Source of the DNA: Symbiodinium sp. CCMP2592
Taxonomy: Eukaryota; Sar; Dinophyceae; Suessiales; Symbiodiniaceae
Direction of reading: 5' to 3'
Assembly: GCA_905221615.1 (NCBI GenBank)
Contig: CAJNDT010005880.1
Location: 62,001 to 126,000 of the forward strand
Length of the DNA: 64,000 nt
Shown: positions 10,616 to 20,398 of the stretch, in pieces
How the letters are laid out: each line of letters starts with the position of its first letter
Position numbering within the stretch: the stretch's first letter is position 1
Made by a program: the position numbers and the translations under genes
The notes under the pieces: model-generated
What the model was told of the DNA's origin: nothing
The model's database searches: none
Seen by the model: the letters and a program-made list of their open reading frames with translations, nothing else

Positions 10616-10920
10616 GAAGGTTAGGTTTTGGGAGTCATACGTGGTTCAGGGATTTAGGGGTTTGGGGTTTTAGGGTTCTGGGGGTTTTAGGCGGAGGTGT
10701 TAGGGTACGGTTTTAGAGCTTCAGAGTTGTAGGGTGTTAGGGGAGAAGGTGTAGGGAATAAGGGTTCCTTTAATCGAGATCTTGAAGGATTTCTTCGAAA
10801 GGGAAAAAGAAGGGTTCATAGGGCTCTTAGTAATGATATCCCTCTGGAGTCCCCGTATAAGTATACCACGACGTGTGCCCAGACCCTGTTCTGAATACTA
10901 AGGCCCCTGCTTTTTTACAG

Positions 10921-10964
10921 CTGGGGGTGCAGCCAAGCCGACAAGAATGTGCTATGGATTTGCA
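10921..10964 (+). CDS. exon-like island, possible lipase continuation
   Basis: After a strong acceptor (CTTTTTTACAG) the frame GGAAKPTRMCYGFA is in phase with the GHSLG island if that one ends at its GA donor. In class 3 lipases a strand of the type C-Y-x-F-x-x-P follows the elbow by about 25-30 residues, which fits the spacing. Ends at GTTGGG. Confidence 0.33.
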
Positions 10965-11121
10965 GTTGGGTTTTAAAGGTTTCGGTTTCTGCATTTAAGC
11001 TGTCCCTTCCATATCATTAAGGGTCCTGCAGCGTGACAGAATTACCCAAAACCTTCGTTCTTTCCCACACCACTCCTGCAGAGTGTTTTTCCTGAGGTAA
11101 TTTTGCTTTCGCTTCCCCAAG

Positions 11122-11488
11122 GATTGCACATCTGGCACTGCTCGGCGAGCAGCATGCCGGGCGATTTTCGAATCTTGTGTCTTGGGAGAAAGTTTAAGTT
11201 GTCGGGTGGCGATCTACGAAGTGTCGAGTAATTCGGGCTTGCGGGTCAATCACTTGTGTGGTCCTCTCGCTGCTGGGGCTACAGTGGAGGAAGAGATGAA
11301 GGATGTATGATGAGGAAGAAAGACCGGCACGCAAGGCTTGCTAACCTGCTGGGACTTAGGGTCTTGGTGCGAGGTTCCTGAATAGTACGCCTTTATTCTT
11401 TTTGCAGCAGTTCGTTTTTCCAAAGCGTCGTGAACTGGGACTTGTTTTTTTCACGTTGGGAGCTTCAGGAGACATTGAAGCTTGGGTC
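11122..11488 (+). CDS. exon-like islands downstream of the lipase motif
   Basis: A possible 15-base island (11086-11100, SVFPE) sits between TCCTGCAG and GTAATTTT. 11122-11310 is open for 62 codons to a stop (DCTSGTARRAACRAIF). 11408-11488 has a good acceptor (TTTTTGCAG) and donor (GTGAGAGG) and reads SSFFQSVVNWDLFFSR, then WELQETLKLG. Which of these belong to one transcript cannot be told. Confidence 0.3.
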
Positions 11489-11649
11489 GTGAGAGGTGAT
11501 CTGTTGATATCCCCTTGAATACCCCCAAAACCTTAACCACCCTAAACCCTAAACTCTAAACCCTAAACACAAGACCCCCAAACCTTAAACCCGTTTATAC
11601 TACACCGTGAACCCTAAACCTAAGCCCGAAGCCATAAACCCTAATCATT

Positions 11650-11739
11650 CCTGGACCCTAACGAACCTACCTTTTTAGGGTTCCCTAATATGATTTCTTT
11701 ATATAAGTCCTTAAAAGGTAGGTTACTTGGGGTTAAGGT
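11650..11739 (-). mobile_element. family C MITE, reversed
   Basis: CCTGGACCCTAACGAACCTA at left, TACTTGGGGTTAAGGT at right; matches the copy at 7881. Confidence 0.85.
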
Positions 11740-11766
11740 TACACAATAGGCCCCATCCGATTGCAG

Positions 11767-12107
11767 AATTGCAGGTAGCTTCTTCAGGCAGAAGGGTGTT
11801 TGCAGCTTTCTGGGTTTAGGGTGTAAGGTTTAGGGTTTAGGGTTTAGTAGGATTTAGGGGAACACCGGAATCGATTTTAAAGCTACCTTTGCAGCTTGAA
11901 GCGTCGATAGTGTGAGGTTTGAGGCATGCCCCAACGAAGATCCCGAAAGAGGTCGTCCAAAGTGTGGCATTTGCTTCGCCGATGGTCTTCTTTGTCGCCG
12001 CAGACATTACGGAGGCAGGCCCCTTATTGAAGTTGGAGTTGCCGGTGTGGCTTTGGATGCCAAGGATTTGGTTTCAAGGGCTGAAGCTCCAACAAGCTTC
12101 AACTTGA
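11767..12107 (+). CDS. exon-like islands, one with AFASP
   Basis: 11767-11812 reads LQVASSGRRVFAAFW between GATTGCAG and GTTTAGGG. 11926-12107 reads IPKEVVQSVAFASPMVF, then FVAADITEAGPLLKLE. The A-F-A-S-P pattern is like the strand after a lipase elbow, but the island at 10921 already offers an equivalent, so at most one is right. Confidence 0.22.
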
Positions 12108-12235
12108 ACACTCTACATAGCTGCGCACCTCCTGCCATGTCCTACGTCCTCCACCCGAAATGAAAGACCTTGAAACCGTAAGCCGCAAACCCAAAGCTTT
12201 GAGGTCTGAGCCAGGCTTTTCATAAAGGATTTAGA

Positions 12236-12345
12236 TTAGGGACCCAAAAAGCACATAAGCATAAGCATTTTATGGGCATATCCCTACCTTACTGGGCTTC
12301 ATTATAAGGGGATTTATATGGGATATGGGCCCTATTAGAAGGGTT
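12236..12345 (+). mobile_element. family M MITE
   Basis: GGGACCCAAAAAGCACATAA at left, GGGATATGGGCCC near the right; second copy at 29862. Confidence 0.6.
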
Positions 12346-12365
12346 TAGGGTCTACCCATTTTCAG

Positions 12366-12731
12366 GGCTGGCTGCGCTCTGCGCAGGAAGCAAAGCTAAA
12401 CCTGCGGCAGCGTCGGATACTGGGAATGAAGCTGGACAGATCCCGAAGTTTCCTTACAGCCTTTGCAGAGCCCTTGTGAAACCCTTGTAGAAGCATCAAC
12501 ACATGCTTTGCGGCCCTTTTTTGTCAGAACCCTCATAGAAGCCGTAATGAAACCCTCGAAGTCCGTTAAGGACTTATATATAGAAATCATATTAGGGAAC
12601 CCTTAAACGGGTAGGTTCCTTAGGGTCCAGGTCTACAAAAACCACCTGCCCCGAGCTCGCAAAGGCCACGCAGTCAGTCTTACAGGAGCTCTTCCGGAGC
12701 AGCGTGAACTATGCCGCCAGGGTGCATCAGG
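12366..12731 (+). CDS. two exon-like islands around a family C fragment
   Basis: Island 1 begins at 12366 after CCCATTTTCAG and reads GWLRSAQEAKLNLRQRR, ILGMKLDRSRSFLTAF. Island 2 (12631-12731) reads STKTTCPELAKATQSV, LQELFRSSVNYAARVHQ and ends at GTTTTCGG with TTTAGGG behind. The acceptor AG of island 2 is the last AG of the family C element (TTAGGGTCCAG). The second island has both ends and good composition. Confidence 0.42.
12564..12632 (+). mobile_element. family C MITE fragment supplying an acceptor
   Basis: Left 20-25 bases are missing or diverged; the right end GGTTCCTTAGGGTCCAGG is intact and abuts the island at 12631. Confidence 0.7.
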
Positions 12732-13290
12732 GTTTTCGGTTTAGGGTTCAGGGTTTGCGGTTGAGGGTTTAGGGTTCAGGGTTCAGGGTTCAAGGTTTAG
12801 GCTTTGCCTGTCTCTTTGTTCTTGGGAAGGGAGGCGATTGGGGTTCAGGGTTGTCGAGGGTTGTTGAGGGTTGAAGCTTTAAGGTAATCTTGGCCCGAAA
12901 CCCCAAACCCGACCACACTCCAAAACCCGAGTATGGGGGTTAAAGTAACTAGAACTGAGAACCGTATATTCTTGCATGATTTCGGACTACGTAGGTTAAC
13001 CCGGTAGTAAGACAAAGAGATACCCAAGAACCTACTTTCAGGGTCTCTATAGGTTGTATGCTACCTTATTCTAAGACCCTGTCCAAAATTGGATTGCAGT
13101 ATGTTCAGGTAGTTACATAAACCCTAAACCCTAAACCCTAAACCCTAAACCGGCATTTAGCCCTAAACCCTAAGCTGCTCCCCTTCTCAGGTTTGCAGTC
13201 AGGCTTCTGATCATCACAGCTTAGAGCTCTTAGCTTTGGGCTGTGGGCTTGAGGCTTGCAACCCCCAAAAAAAACCAAAACCCTCGCAAG

Positions 13291-13935
13291 GGTGAGTTGT
13301 ACTCGAAACTCACCTCGGAGAAAGACCAAACGCACAACCGAAATCCCCGGAAAAGAACGCCAGGAAAGAGTCTTGACAATGACCTAGCCTTCGCTTCAAT
13401 TAGGGCAAAATCCTAAACCCTAAACATTCGACTTTTAACGCGAGACCCATGCATGCGCGGGGCGATTCTCTAAACCGAAACTTAGATCTTGCACAATGAC
13501 GCGACGCCCCGCATGCCCGGGCTGCCTGAATTCTGGGTGCCAGCGCTGCAACCCGTTTGCACGAGCTGCTGGCTTGTCTGGCTGTTTGGGGTTTAAGGTT
13601 TAGGCTTCTTAAGGCCTCCATTCCAAAAGCTTGACGACCCTAGGCCCCAAACCCTAAATCAACCCGTCGGCCCTAAACCCCAAGCCCTAAACCAGAAAGC
13701 AGACACTCCCCAAGCCATAAGCCCGAAACCCTAAACCCCAAAGCCCTACCTTAACCCCAAATAACCTACCTTTTTAAGAACTTATATAAAGAAATCATAT
13801 TAGGGAACCCGAAAAAAGGTGCGTTCCTTAGGGTCCAGGTAGGCCCAAAGCCCCAAACCTACCAAAAAACTCCCAGGAAGGAGGCGGCTAAAGCCATGGT
13901 CCGCAAAGGATTCGCAGAGCCGCCTGGCAGCAACT
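13291..13935 (+). CDS. three exon-like islands, one with HNDxxPRMPG
   Basis: 13291-13392 reads ELYSKLTSEKDQTHNRN and could end at a GC donor. 13486-13590 reads ILHNDATPRMPGLPEF, WVPALQPVCTSCWLVW and ends at GTTTAAGG. 13881-13935 reads EAAKAMVRKGFAEPPGSN and joins it in phase 0. D-x-x-P-R-x-P-G resembles the catalytic-Asp segment of class 3 lipases (N-D-x-V-P-R-L-P), so with the GHSLG island it hints at one lipase gene over 10.5-13.9 kb. The similarity is by eye. Confidence 0.35.
13748..13840 (+). mobile_element. family C MITE
   Basis: ACCTTAACCCCAAATAACCT to TTAGGGTCCAGGT. Confidence 0.85.
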
Positions 13936-13949
13936 GTTTGTCATTGTTA

Positions 13950-14230
13950 TACTGTATTATACGGTAATATGCTGTATTATAGTGTCTTATACCATACTAT
14001 ACTATATTATAGTCTATATATTTTTTACACACAGACACTATATTCTAGTATTTTAGCTTTTACCATACTATACCATACTATACCATACTATACCATACTA
14101 TACCATACTATACCATACTATACCATACTATACCATACTATACCATACTATACCATGCTTTACCATACTATACCATACTATACCATACTTTACCATACTA
14201 TACCATACTATACCATACTATACCATACTA
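13950..14230 (+). repeat. tandem array of a 10-mer TACCATACTA
   Basis: From about 14061 the unit TACCATACTA repeats some 17 times with few changes; 13950-14060 is related TATACT-rich DNA. The following 14230-14990 is repeat-poor AT-rich sequence with no gene that can be defended. Confidence 0.92.
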
Positions 14231-14997
14231 TGCTTGTTTACGGGTGTCTGGTTTTAGGGAGTTCAGTCTTGTTTGGCTCTGTGTCCTGGCTAGGGATTCA
14301 GGGCCTAAGGTATCTGTGTGCGTTTCTGGCATCACGTTTGGCGTTATTTTTATTTCTATTTCCGCTGGTGTCAGGATTGTTTATCTTATCAGTATTTTAC
14401 GTATTATTCGTAAGATAAGTACTATTAGCATCAGTAGTCTTAGTTGTCTTGTTTGTCTTGATACTCTTATCAATATCGCATGATTCACACTATCCGTTTT
14501 ACTAGTATGATTAGTCTTGCTGTTCTGGTCTATGTTACTTGTAATGTTTGGACTCATTGTAAGATTGGTATGACTTGTCTTTGTCTTACTTGTATACTTG
14601 TATTCCTACCAACTATTATTATTCATAAGGTTAAAGCTGATTTATGCTGTCAATCTGTTTATGTTGCCTGAGGAGCAGAAGTCAGGGTTCAGAATCCAGG
14701 GGCTATGCTGTCTTGTTGGGCGTCCTTCCATTTCTTGCAACCTTGAGTCCCCACCAAGAGGGTCTGAATAATGCATATTCGTATCCCCCACCGTCCTTAT
14801 GTAATCATGCAACATATGCTTCAAAGCCCCATACAAATTATTCAGGCCCCTACATTACTTTCACCAATGATTCCACTTCCAAGGAAAGGAAGCAGCTTGG
14901 CTGCATGACTTGCAAGTGCCTGCCCCCTTGCTTGAGAATGTCTGGGCTGCTGAAACTGTCAAGCACGCAGGTTCTTGAATTTGTGTAGAAATCACAG

Positions 14998-15330
14998 GGA
15001 CTACGAAGCTTTCCGCAAGGTCACCTTCAGCGGGCCGTCAAGTGGAAGCTGATCTTTGGGGATGGTCGCAGCTTGGGCTCAGACCAGGTGAGTTCTTGAG
15101 CTGCAAGCCTTCAGGCTTCGAACCCGACCGAAGTGCCCTAAACCCTAAATCTCAGATCCCAAAACCTTACAGATTCTTCAAAGGAGCGAGCGATTAAAGG
15201 AATCCTCGACGTCGAAGCGTTTATAGTAGCTGCAGAATTTTACCCCAGCTCAGGTGTCGACATCTTGTTCGATTTACTGGAACGAAGGACACAGCAGCTC
15301 GGTTTCGGAGGCACGTCTTCGCAAATTCTG
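14998..15330 (+). CDS. two phase-linked exons
   Basis: Exon 1 (14998-15087) follows AATCACAG, reads GLRSFPQGHLQRAVKW, KLIFGDGRSLGSDQ and ends at the consensus donor CAG|GTGAGT. Exon 2 (15184-15330) reads ERAIKGILDVEAFIVA, AEFYPSSGVDILFDLLE, RRTQQLGFGGTSSQIL and ends at GTCCCTGG. Both are phase 0 and join to a 79-residue open segment that looks like a normal soluble protein. The intron between carries CCCTAAA motifs before the acceptor. Family not recognised. Confidence 0.52.
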
Positions 15331-15473
15331 GTCCCTGGACCCTAAACCCTAAACCCTAAACCCTAAACCCTGGGTGAGGGGGGCTCCTTAGCCGCCGAGG
15401 TCCCCCGCCCCAAAGCCGAAACCCTAAACCGGCGGAGTTCGAAAGATTTGGGCAGTCTTGTTCCATGTTGGTG

Positions 15474-15597
15474 TACTTGAAGGCTCATGGGACTTAGTAA
15501 GTCAGGTTATAAGTAGGTTACAACTAGGATAACCCACTTAGAGGACTCATAACCCCAGTTATAACCTACTTACTAAGTCCCATGATCCTCTAAGTAG
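15474..15597 (+). mobile_element. family B MITE
   Basis: TACTTGAAGGCTCATGGGAC and GTCCCATGATCCTCTAAGTA ends; well conserved. Confidence 0.92.
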
Positions 15598-15940
15598 GGT
15601 CAGCGCGAGGGTTTAGAATTCAGGCGCAGGGCCGTAGGGTTGAGGTTTGGCTCTAGGGTTGGCTTGTTGAAAGGTATGGCTTGAAGTCTTGGGCTTCAGA
15701 TGCACAGCCCAACACTGACTGGCTGACTGAGTGAGTGATTCATTGATAGATGCCTCATTATACTGGATTGGAATGGTTGACTGATTGGTTGTTTGGTTTG
15801 TTTGATTGTTGAATTGGTTGGTTTGATGTTTGTAATCAGGTTATTTATTTATGGTACCACCCGAGGCCCTGTGGTCTCGAATAGCGAGCATAGGGGGGCC
15901 TTGGGGTAAGGTGTAGGGAGCAGGGTTCTGTTTCGCTCAG

Positions 15941-16073
15941 GTATGCCCTGGATTCCTGCCGTGGCTACCGGCACACTTGCCACTGGGAAGCAGTTATTAT
16001 AATTCCGAGCTTTTGTCCTTCCTTGTACACTCTCATCCTCGTGCAGGCCATCGAAATCCTAAGTGTACGTATC
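15941..16073 (+). CDS. two small possible exons
   Basis: 15941-15992 (YALDSCRGYRHTCHWEA) after TTTCGCTCAG, ending GTTATT; 16047-16073 (AIEILSVRI) between CTCGTGCAG and GTAAGC. They join to each other in phase but not to the exons on either side, so one boundary is wrong or they are not exons. Confidence 0.22.
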
Positions 16074-16349
16074 GTAAGCAATGAGCATTGAGTTGATGAT
16101 TTGCCGCCACTGCTATCGGGTGTCAATTCTGAGCTTCAGAAAGCTTAATTTGAAACGTTTCGAACTCCAATACTTGGCCCAGCACCCTATGTCAATATCC
16201 AAACCTGCCTAGACTTTAAGCCCCAAGCCCTAAAACCTCACCGCCGTTTAGAAGCGTAGGCTTAGGCGCCGGGAAGTCTTGCTAAGTTTTGGTGCTTTTT
16301 CGATCTGGCGTTGGCTACGTGTTTCGCTGATCTCGATCCCAAACCCTAG

Positions 16350-16916
16350 ACCTTCAACCCATCGCCGGATCATCGCCGAGGCAAACTCCTCCTCGTGCCA
16401 CTCTACGATGCCAATCAGGTGGTTTTGGGGTTTGGGGTTTAGGGAGGGTTCGGGGTTTTGGGTTTGGGGTCCAGGATAATTCGGGTCCGGCATTGTGGTT
16501 TCAGGTTCAGGGCTTGAGATCTGCGGGTCTTCGGGATGCCCTGGTAATGCTAGCATGTCCGAACCTCCCAGAGCCTCCAAAACCCCTTAATTAAGGAATA
16601 TACCTTAAATCATAATAGGATCCCTAAATATAGTTTAAGGTATATTCCTTAATTAAGGGGTTTTGGAGTCCCTGGGCTCTCATCCTTCTCCGGCGCTTCA
16701 GACGCGGCTATCCCCTCACCCATTAAACAAAAACTCCGAGAGCCTAAGCCCAAAACCGTAAACCGGCGAACCTCAAACTACCAAGAACCCTCCAACCAGG
16801 GCATCGTGGAGGTGGGCTTCGAGGAGTTTGCAAGTATGCCGTATTGCGCAGAGAGCCTGGGCCTCAGAGACAGCTACCGAGGTGGCGAGGTGCCGGCGGA
16901 AGAGCACGACTTTTAA
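16350..16916 (+). CDS. phase-linked exon and terminal exon with stop
   Basis: 16350-16418 reads TFNPSPDHRRGKLLLV, PLYDANQ and ends CAG|GTGGTT. 16800-16916 follows CAACCAG, reads GIVEVGFEEFASMPYC, AESLGLRDSYRGGEV, PAEEHDF and ends in TAA. Both are phase 0, as are the exons at 14998 and 15184, so this is the likely 3' end of one gene. An A element (16567-16675) lies in the last intron. TTTTGGGGTTTGG follows the donor, consistent with the window-wide polarity of the telomere motif. Confidence 0.5.
16567..16675 (+). mobile_element. family A MITE in a putative last intron
   Basis: CCCAGAGCCTCCAAAACCCC and GGGGTTTTGGAGTCCCTGGG ends: the arm sequence AATATCCC has become AAAACCCC on both sides, a compensated change. 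Confidence 0.85.
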
Positions 16917-17350
16917 AGATTGCGAAAGGGAGTCTACGTGTGTGTCTTCAGGTGAAACTTGTAAGCGTATGTTGGCGTGTTTGTAATTATTGCATGCCTT
17001 CTTTCAGCCAGTTGCCCTATTTATGTAGACTTTCCGCTCTGTTGAAGCTGCGTAGCAGCGTTGTTTTGGATGGTTCTAGGTTGCAAGATTTGTTTAATTA
17101 TGCGTCTGGCAAATCACACTGCAGAGTCGTGAAACGATGGCGTGCTTCCATCACCCCCATTCAAGACTCAATGGCAAAAACTAGGCCAACCCTCAATCCC
17201 AGATGCTCTGAACAGACAAAGACCCGAGCGCTCAGCATCCTAAACCTTAAAATGGCATACTCCAGGTGACTCGAATACTTCATACCCTTAGAAACCTAAG
17301 CCTTAGGGTGACTCGGGTCAGGTACACTGAGATGAACCCCTCATTCTCTA
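16917..17350 (+). other. putative 3' flank, no gene seen
   Basis: Repeat-poor, lower-GC sequence after the stop at 16916, likely 3' untranslated and intergenic. Overlapping open frames have no supporting feature. 17380-17505 has an open + frame (ELKHRPCFTPYTILPNG) that could be an exon. Confidence 0.3.
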
Positions 17351-17661
17351 TGGAACCTTTATAAACCCGAAACCTTGAGCTCAAACACAGGCCCTGTTTC
17401 ACACCTTACACAATCCTTCCGAATGGAGCCCGTATCGGCCCTGAATGTACCGCAGAACCGCTCAGAAAGCGTGCTGTGCCCAGAAGCCTCAATAAGAAAC
17501 CCGTATAAACCCTGAGGTGATTCCGATGAGACCCTGAACCCCAAACCCACTCGGATGAGTCTATCGAAGCCTTGAACCCCTAACTCCAAAACCCTAAACC
17601 ATAAACCTGAGAGCTAAGCCCTAAACCACAAAACCTCCCCAAAGACCCTTTCAAAGAGCCC

Positions 17662-18025
17662 AGGTGACGCGGACGAGATTAGGGGACTTATAACCCCAAA
17701 TATAAGCTACTTACTAAGTCCCATGATCCTCTAAGCAGGTGACTCGGCTATTATATACCCATTACATAGCCCATTATAGGGTAGGGGTCCCCATGAAGGG
17801 TCCCTCCTTTTCCCCTTTGGGTTCAGGTACCTTAACCCCAAGCAACCTACCTTTTGAAGGACTTATATAAAGAGCTCATATTAGGGAACCCTAAAAAGGT
17901 AGGTCCAGATAGGGTTTAGGGTTCAGGTGACGCGGACGAGATGCTTCATATCGAGGCGGAGTTTGCTTGGATCATCCACGTTTGCCTGCCGAGGAACTTT
18001 GCTCGCTCCCGGGCCGCTAGAAGAG
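17662..18025 (+). CDS. exon with its 5' edge duplicated around a MITE cluster
   Basis: 17927-18025 follows GGTTCAG, reads DADEMLHIEAEFAWII, HVCLPRNFARSRAARR and ends at GTTAGGG. Its first 16 bases, GTGACGCGGACGAGAT, also occur at 17664-17679 directly after another AG, followed by half a B element, part of a J element and a C element. So an exon edge has been duplicated with about 260 bp of MITE DNA between the copies. Confidence 0.42.
17680..17910 (+). mobile_element. cluster of B (half), J (part) and C MITEs
   Basis: 17680-17739 is the right half of B ending TCCTCTAAGCAG; 17742-17826 is part of J ending TTTTCCCCTTTGG; 17829-17909 is a C copy. Confidence 0.75.
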
Positions 18026-18145
18026 GTTAGGGTTTAGGGTTTAGGGTTTAGGGTTTAGGATTTAGGGTTTAGGGTTCAGGGTTTAGGGTTCAGGGTTTAG
18101 GGTTTAGGGGTTTAGGGGTTTAGGGTTTAGGGTTACGGTCTAGGG
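18026..18145 (+). repeat. TTTAGGG array directly after a donor
   Basis: More than 12 near-perfect GTTTAGG units start at the putative donor of the exon ending at 18025. Confidence 0.92.
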
Positions 18146-18147
18146 TG

Positions 18148-18275
18148 TACTTAAAGGCCCAAGGGATGTAATAAGTAAGGATATGAGTAAGGTTATAAGT
18201 AGGATAACCCTACCTAGGGCACATATAACCCCAATTATCACCCTACTTACTAGGTCCCTTGAGCTCTTTAACGAG
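18148..18275 (+). mobile_element. family B MITE (diverged)
   Basis: TACTTAAAGGCCCAAGGGAT and ACTAGGTCCCTTGAGCTC ends. Confidence 0.75.
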
Positions 18276-18429
18276 GGTTACTATTGAGGGTTTAGCTTAA
18301 AGGGTTGAGGCTTGGGGTCAACAGGTTCCTCTAAGTGTTTTATGTAAGGCTTTGTTTAAGTTTAAGGGTTATTTTGAAGCAGTTCCTCTAGGGGTATATT
18401 TAACGGATCCTCTATGGGGTTTCTCTAGT

Positions 18430-18619
18430 TCACGTCAACGAAACATCCATCTACCTGTGTGGAAAATGGGCCCAGTGGAGGTCGTTTCGGGGTGTATACT
18501 GGACGCAGCTTAACAGCAGATGTAAAACGATAACCGCAGCTCCTGGTATTTGTGGACTCAATGCTCTCTATCCTTCTCGATACCATAGGTACCATTTTGA
18601 GCACTGCGGTTGTATTTAG
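18430..18619 (+). CDS. open island, strand uncertain
   Basis: On + it reads HVNETSIYLCGKWAQW, RSFRGVYWTQLNSRCK and stops at TAG; on - a 69-codon frame is also open. Repeat-free DNA of average composition. Treat as unresolved. Confidence 0.2.
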
Positions 18620-18697
18620 TCTGCATGCTTTCACCGCCGCTGCTTGGAGCGCTTGTCACCCGTCCCGCAATTCGGGCTTGGATGCTTTCTAGTGATT

Positions 18698-18823
18698 CTA
18701 CTTGAAGGCTCATGGGACTTAGTAAGTAAGGTTATAAGTAGGTTATAATCAGGATAACCCCACTTAGGGGACTTATAACCCCAGTTATAACCTACTTACT
18801 AAGTCCCATGAGCCTTTAAGTAG
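18698..18823 (+). mobile_element. family B MITE
   Basis: CTACTTGAAGGCTCATGGGA and CATGAGCCTTTAAGTAG ends, near-perfect palindrome. The next base starts an open island (18824-18958, reading GLPVVAMVSTMNQAIL). Confidence 0.92.
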
Positions 18824-19083
18824 TGGATTACCGGTCGTGGCCATGGTCTCAACCATGAACCAGGCCATTCTTGAAGATGGCTTTCATTTTAGTATCGTCC
18901 ATTCTTCGAATAGGGCAGTTCTAGTTGTTGAACGTGCTTCGCAATCAGGCCACCCGAACCGTTAAGGCCTCAAGCCTAAAACTACGGGCTTCTTGCCAAA
19001 GGTACTTACCGACCTTTCCGTCTGAAGCACGGGGCCTCGGGTCTGTGCATTGCTTGCACGGAGGAGCTGCCGGCGTTGTTGAG
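18824..19083 (+). CDS. two exon-like islands
   Basis: 18824-18958 directly follows the AG that ends the B element and reads GLPVVAMVSTMNQAIL, EDGFHFSIVHSSNRAV. 19001-19083 reads YLPTFPSEARGLGSVH, CLHGGAAGVVE and ends at GTGTGTTGGG. No family recognised. Confidence 0.27.
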
Positions 19084-19180
19084 GGTGTGTTGGGGGTCAG
19101 GTGGCTTCGTTAGGGTTGGGGTTGAGGGTTTGCATTGGGTTTAGGGGTTTGCTGGGGGTCAGATGGCTTCGTTGCACAGG

Positions 19181-19524
19181 AGCACAAAGTGGATGTCTGC
19201 CCGTTGCCCTGTGTTCTTCGCAAGCGGACCCATCAATTGCAGTAGCTCACTCATGGCCTACACGATGTGGGTGGTTGTCAAACTTAGGATCCCGTTTTGG
19301 GCACCCTAAATATTAGGTGCCGCATTATACTAGGGACCCAAAAAGGGACCCTAATCTTGACAACCATCCATGTGGAGAGTTGCTTTTGCATCGCCGTTGA
19401 TGCCGACACAGGAGGGGCAGCTTCAACTGCGAAACAACTGGGGCACCAACCATGAGGAGCTGTGCCATGTCTGATATCCATTCGAGGCCCGATCTGTCTG
19501 AAGTACCTGGGACTCAGGTGACAG
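19181..19524 (+). CDS. exon interrupted by a family G MITE, plus next exon
   Basis: After TTGCACAG the frame reads STKWMSARCPVFFASGP, INCSSSLMAYTMW up to 19270. After the G element it resumes RVAFASPLMPTQEGQL, QLRNNWGTNHEELCH to 19468, where GTCTGA could be a donor. Removing the element and one ATGT copy restores a single 60-plus-codon frame. If transcribed, GA (19264) to AG (19377) would also splice it in frame. A small next exon (19487-19524, PDLSEVPGTQVT) ends at CAG|GTAAGA. Confidence 0.42.
19269..19369 (+). mobile_element. family G MITE with 4-bp TSD ATGT, inside an open frame
   Basis: Ends GGGTGGTTGTCAAA and TTGACAACCATCC are inverted repeats. ATGT at 19265-19268 is repeated at 19370-19373. 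Confidence 0.9.
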
Positions 19525-19633
19525 GTAAGAAAGATGCTTCAGCTTTGTCAATACTGGTAGGTTGTCCAATCCATGGTTCAACAGACAGTCTGAATCTTCA
19601 AGCTTGCAGGGCGCTTCAATCCAGAGGGCGCAA

Positions 19634-19810
19634 CCCAGAGACTCCAATATCCCTTACTTAAGGAATATTCCTTAAATCATATTAGGGATCCGACTATAAT
19701 TTCAGGTATATATCCTTAATTAAGGGATATTGGAGTCCCCTAAACCCTACGCCCTATAGATCCCTTAAAGGAGCCCTAGTTCCCAGGTATTCCTTTTGGG
19801 AGTCTCTGGG
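19634..19810 (+). mobile_element. family A MITE, long form
   Basis: CCCAGAGACTCCAATATCCC at left, GGGAGTCTCTGGG at right, with the extra CCTATAGATCCCTTAAAGG tail. A possible exon (19845-19889, INVRPPDGTFRLASK, acceptor CATGTGCAG, GC donor) follows. Confidence 0.88.
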
Positions 19811-20398
19811 AACTCCGAGGTTCTGGAGGAGGCTTCATGTGCAGATCAACGTGCGGCCGCCAGACGGTACCTTCCGCCTCGCAAGCAAGGCATTGGGTTA
19901 GGCTAAGGTTCTTTGGGGGTTTAGGATTTAGGGTTTAAGGGTTCAGGGGTTCAGGGTTTAGGGTTTGGGGGGTTTTATGGTTTAGGGTTTAGGTTTTTGG
20001 GCTTGGGGTTTTGTGCCTGGGGTGCTGGGTTTGGAGTTAGGCTTTAGGGTTAATTGTTTTGGGGCTGTCGCGTCAGATTGGGCAAGTTTGGTTTACACTT
20101 CGTATTATGCTACAAGAATCAACCATATAGTGTGATATGCAGTAGGATGTATGATGCATTTTTGGGTGAGGAGCCTCCTTGGCGCTGGCTCAGCACTAGA
20201 GCTCTTGAAGTTCAAGGAGCAAGTCCTCCATCGGACACCTAACGTAGTGTTGTTGGGGGTGTTTGAGGGTCTGGTGGTTGGGGCAAGAAAATCCACCTAA
20301 CCTGCAGCCCAAAGCCCATGCACCCGATGGGTATTTCCAGGGTTTTTTGGGCACATGTTGGGCATGTCTAGGCTTGACGACCTAAGGGTTCAATGCAG

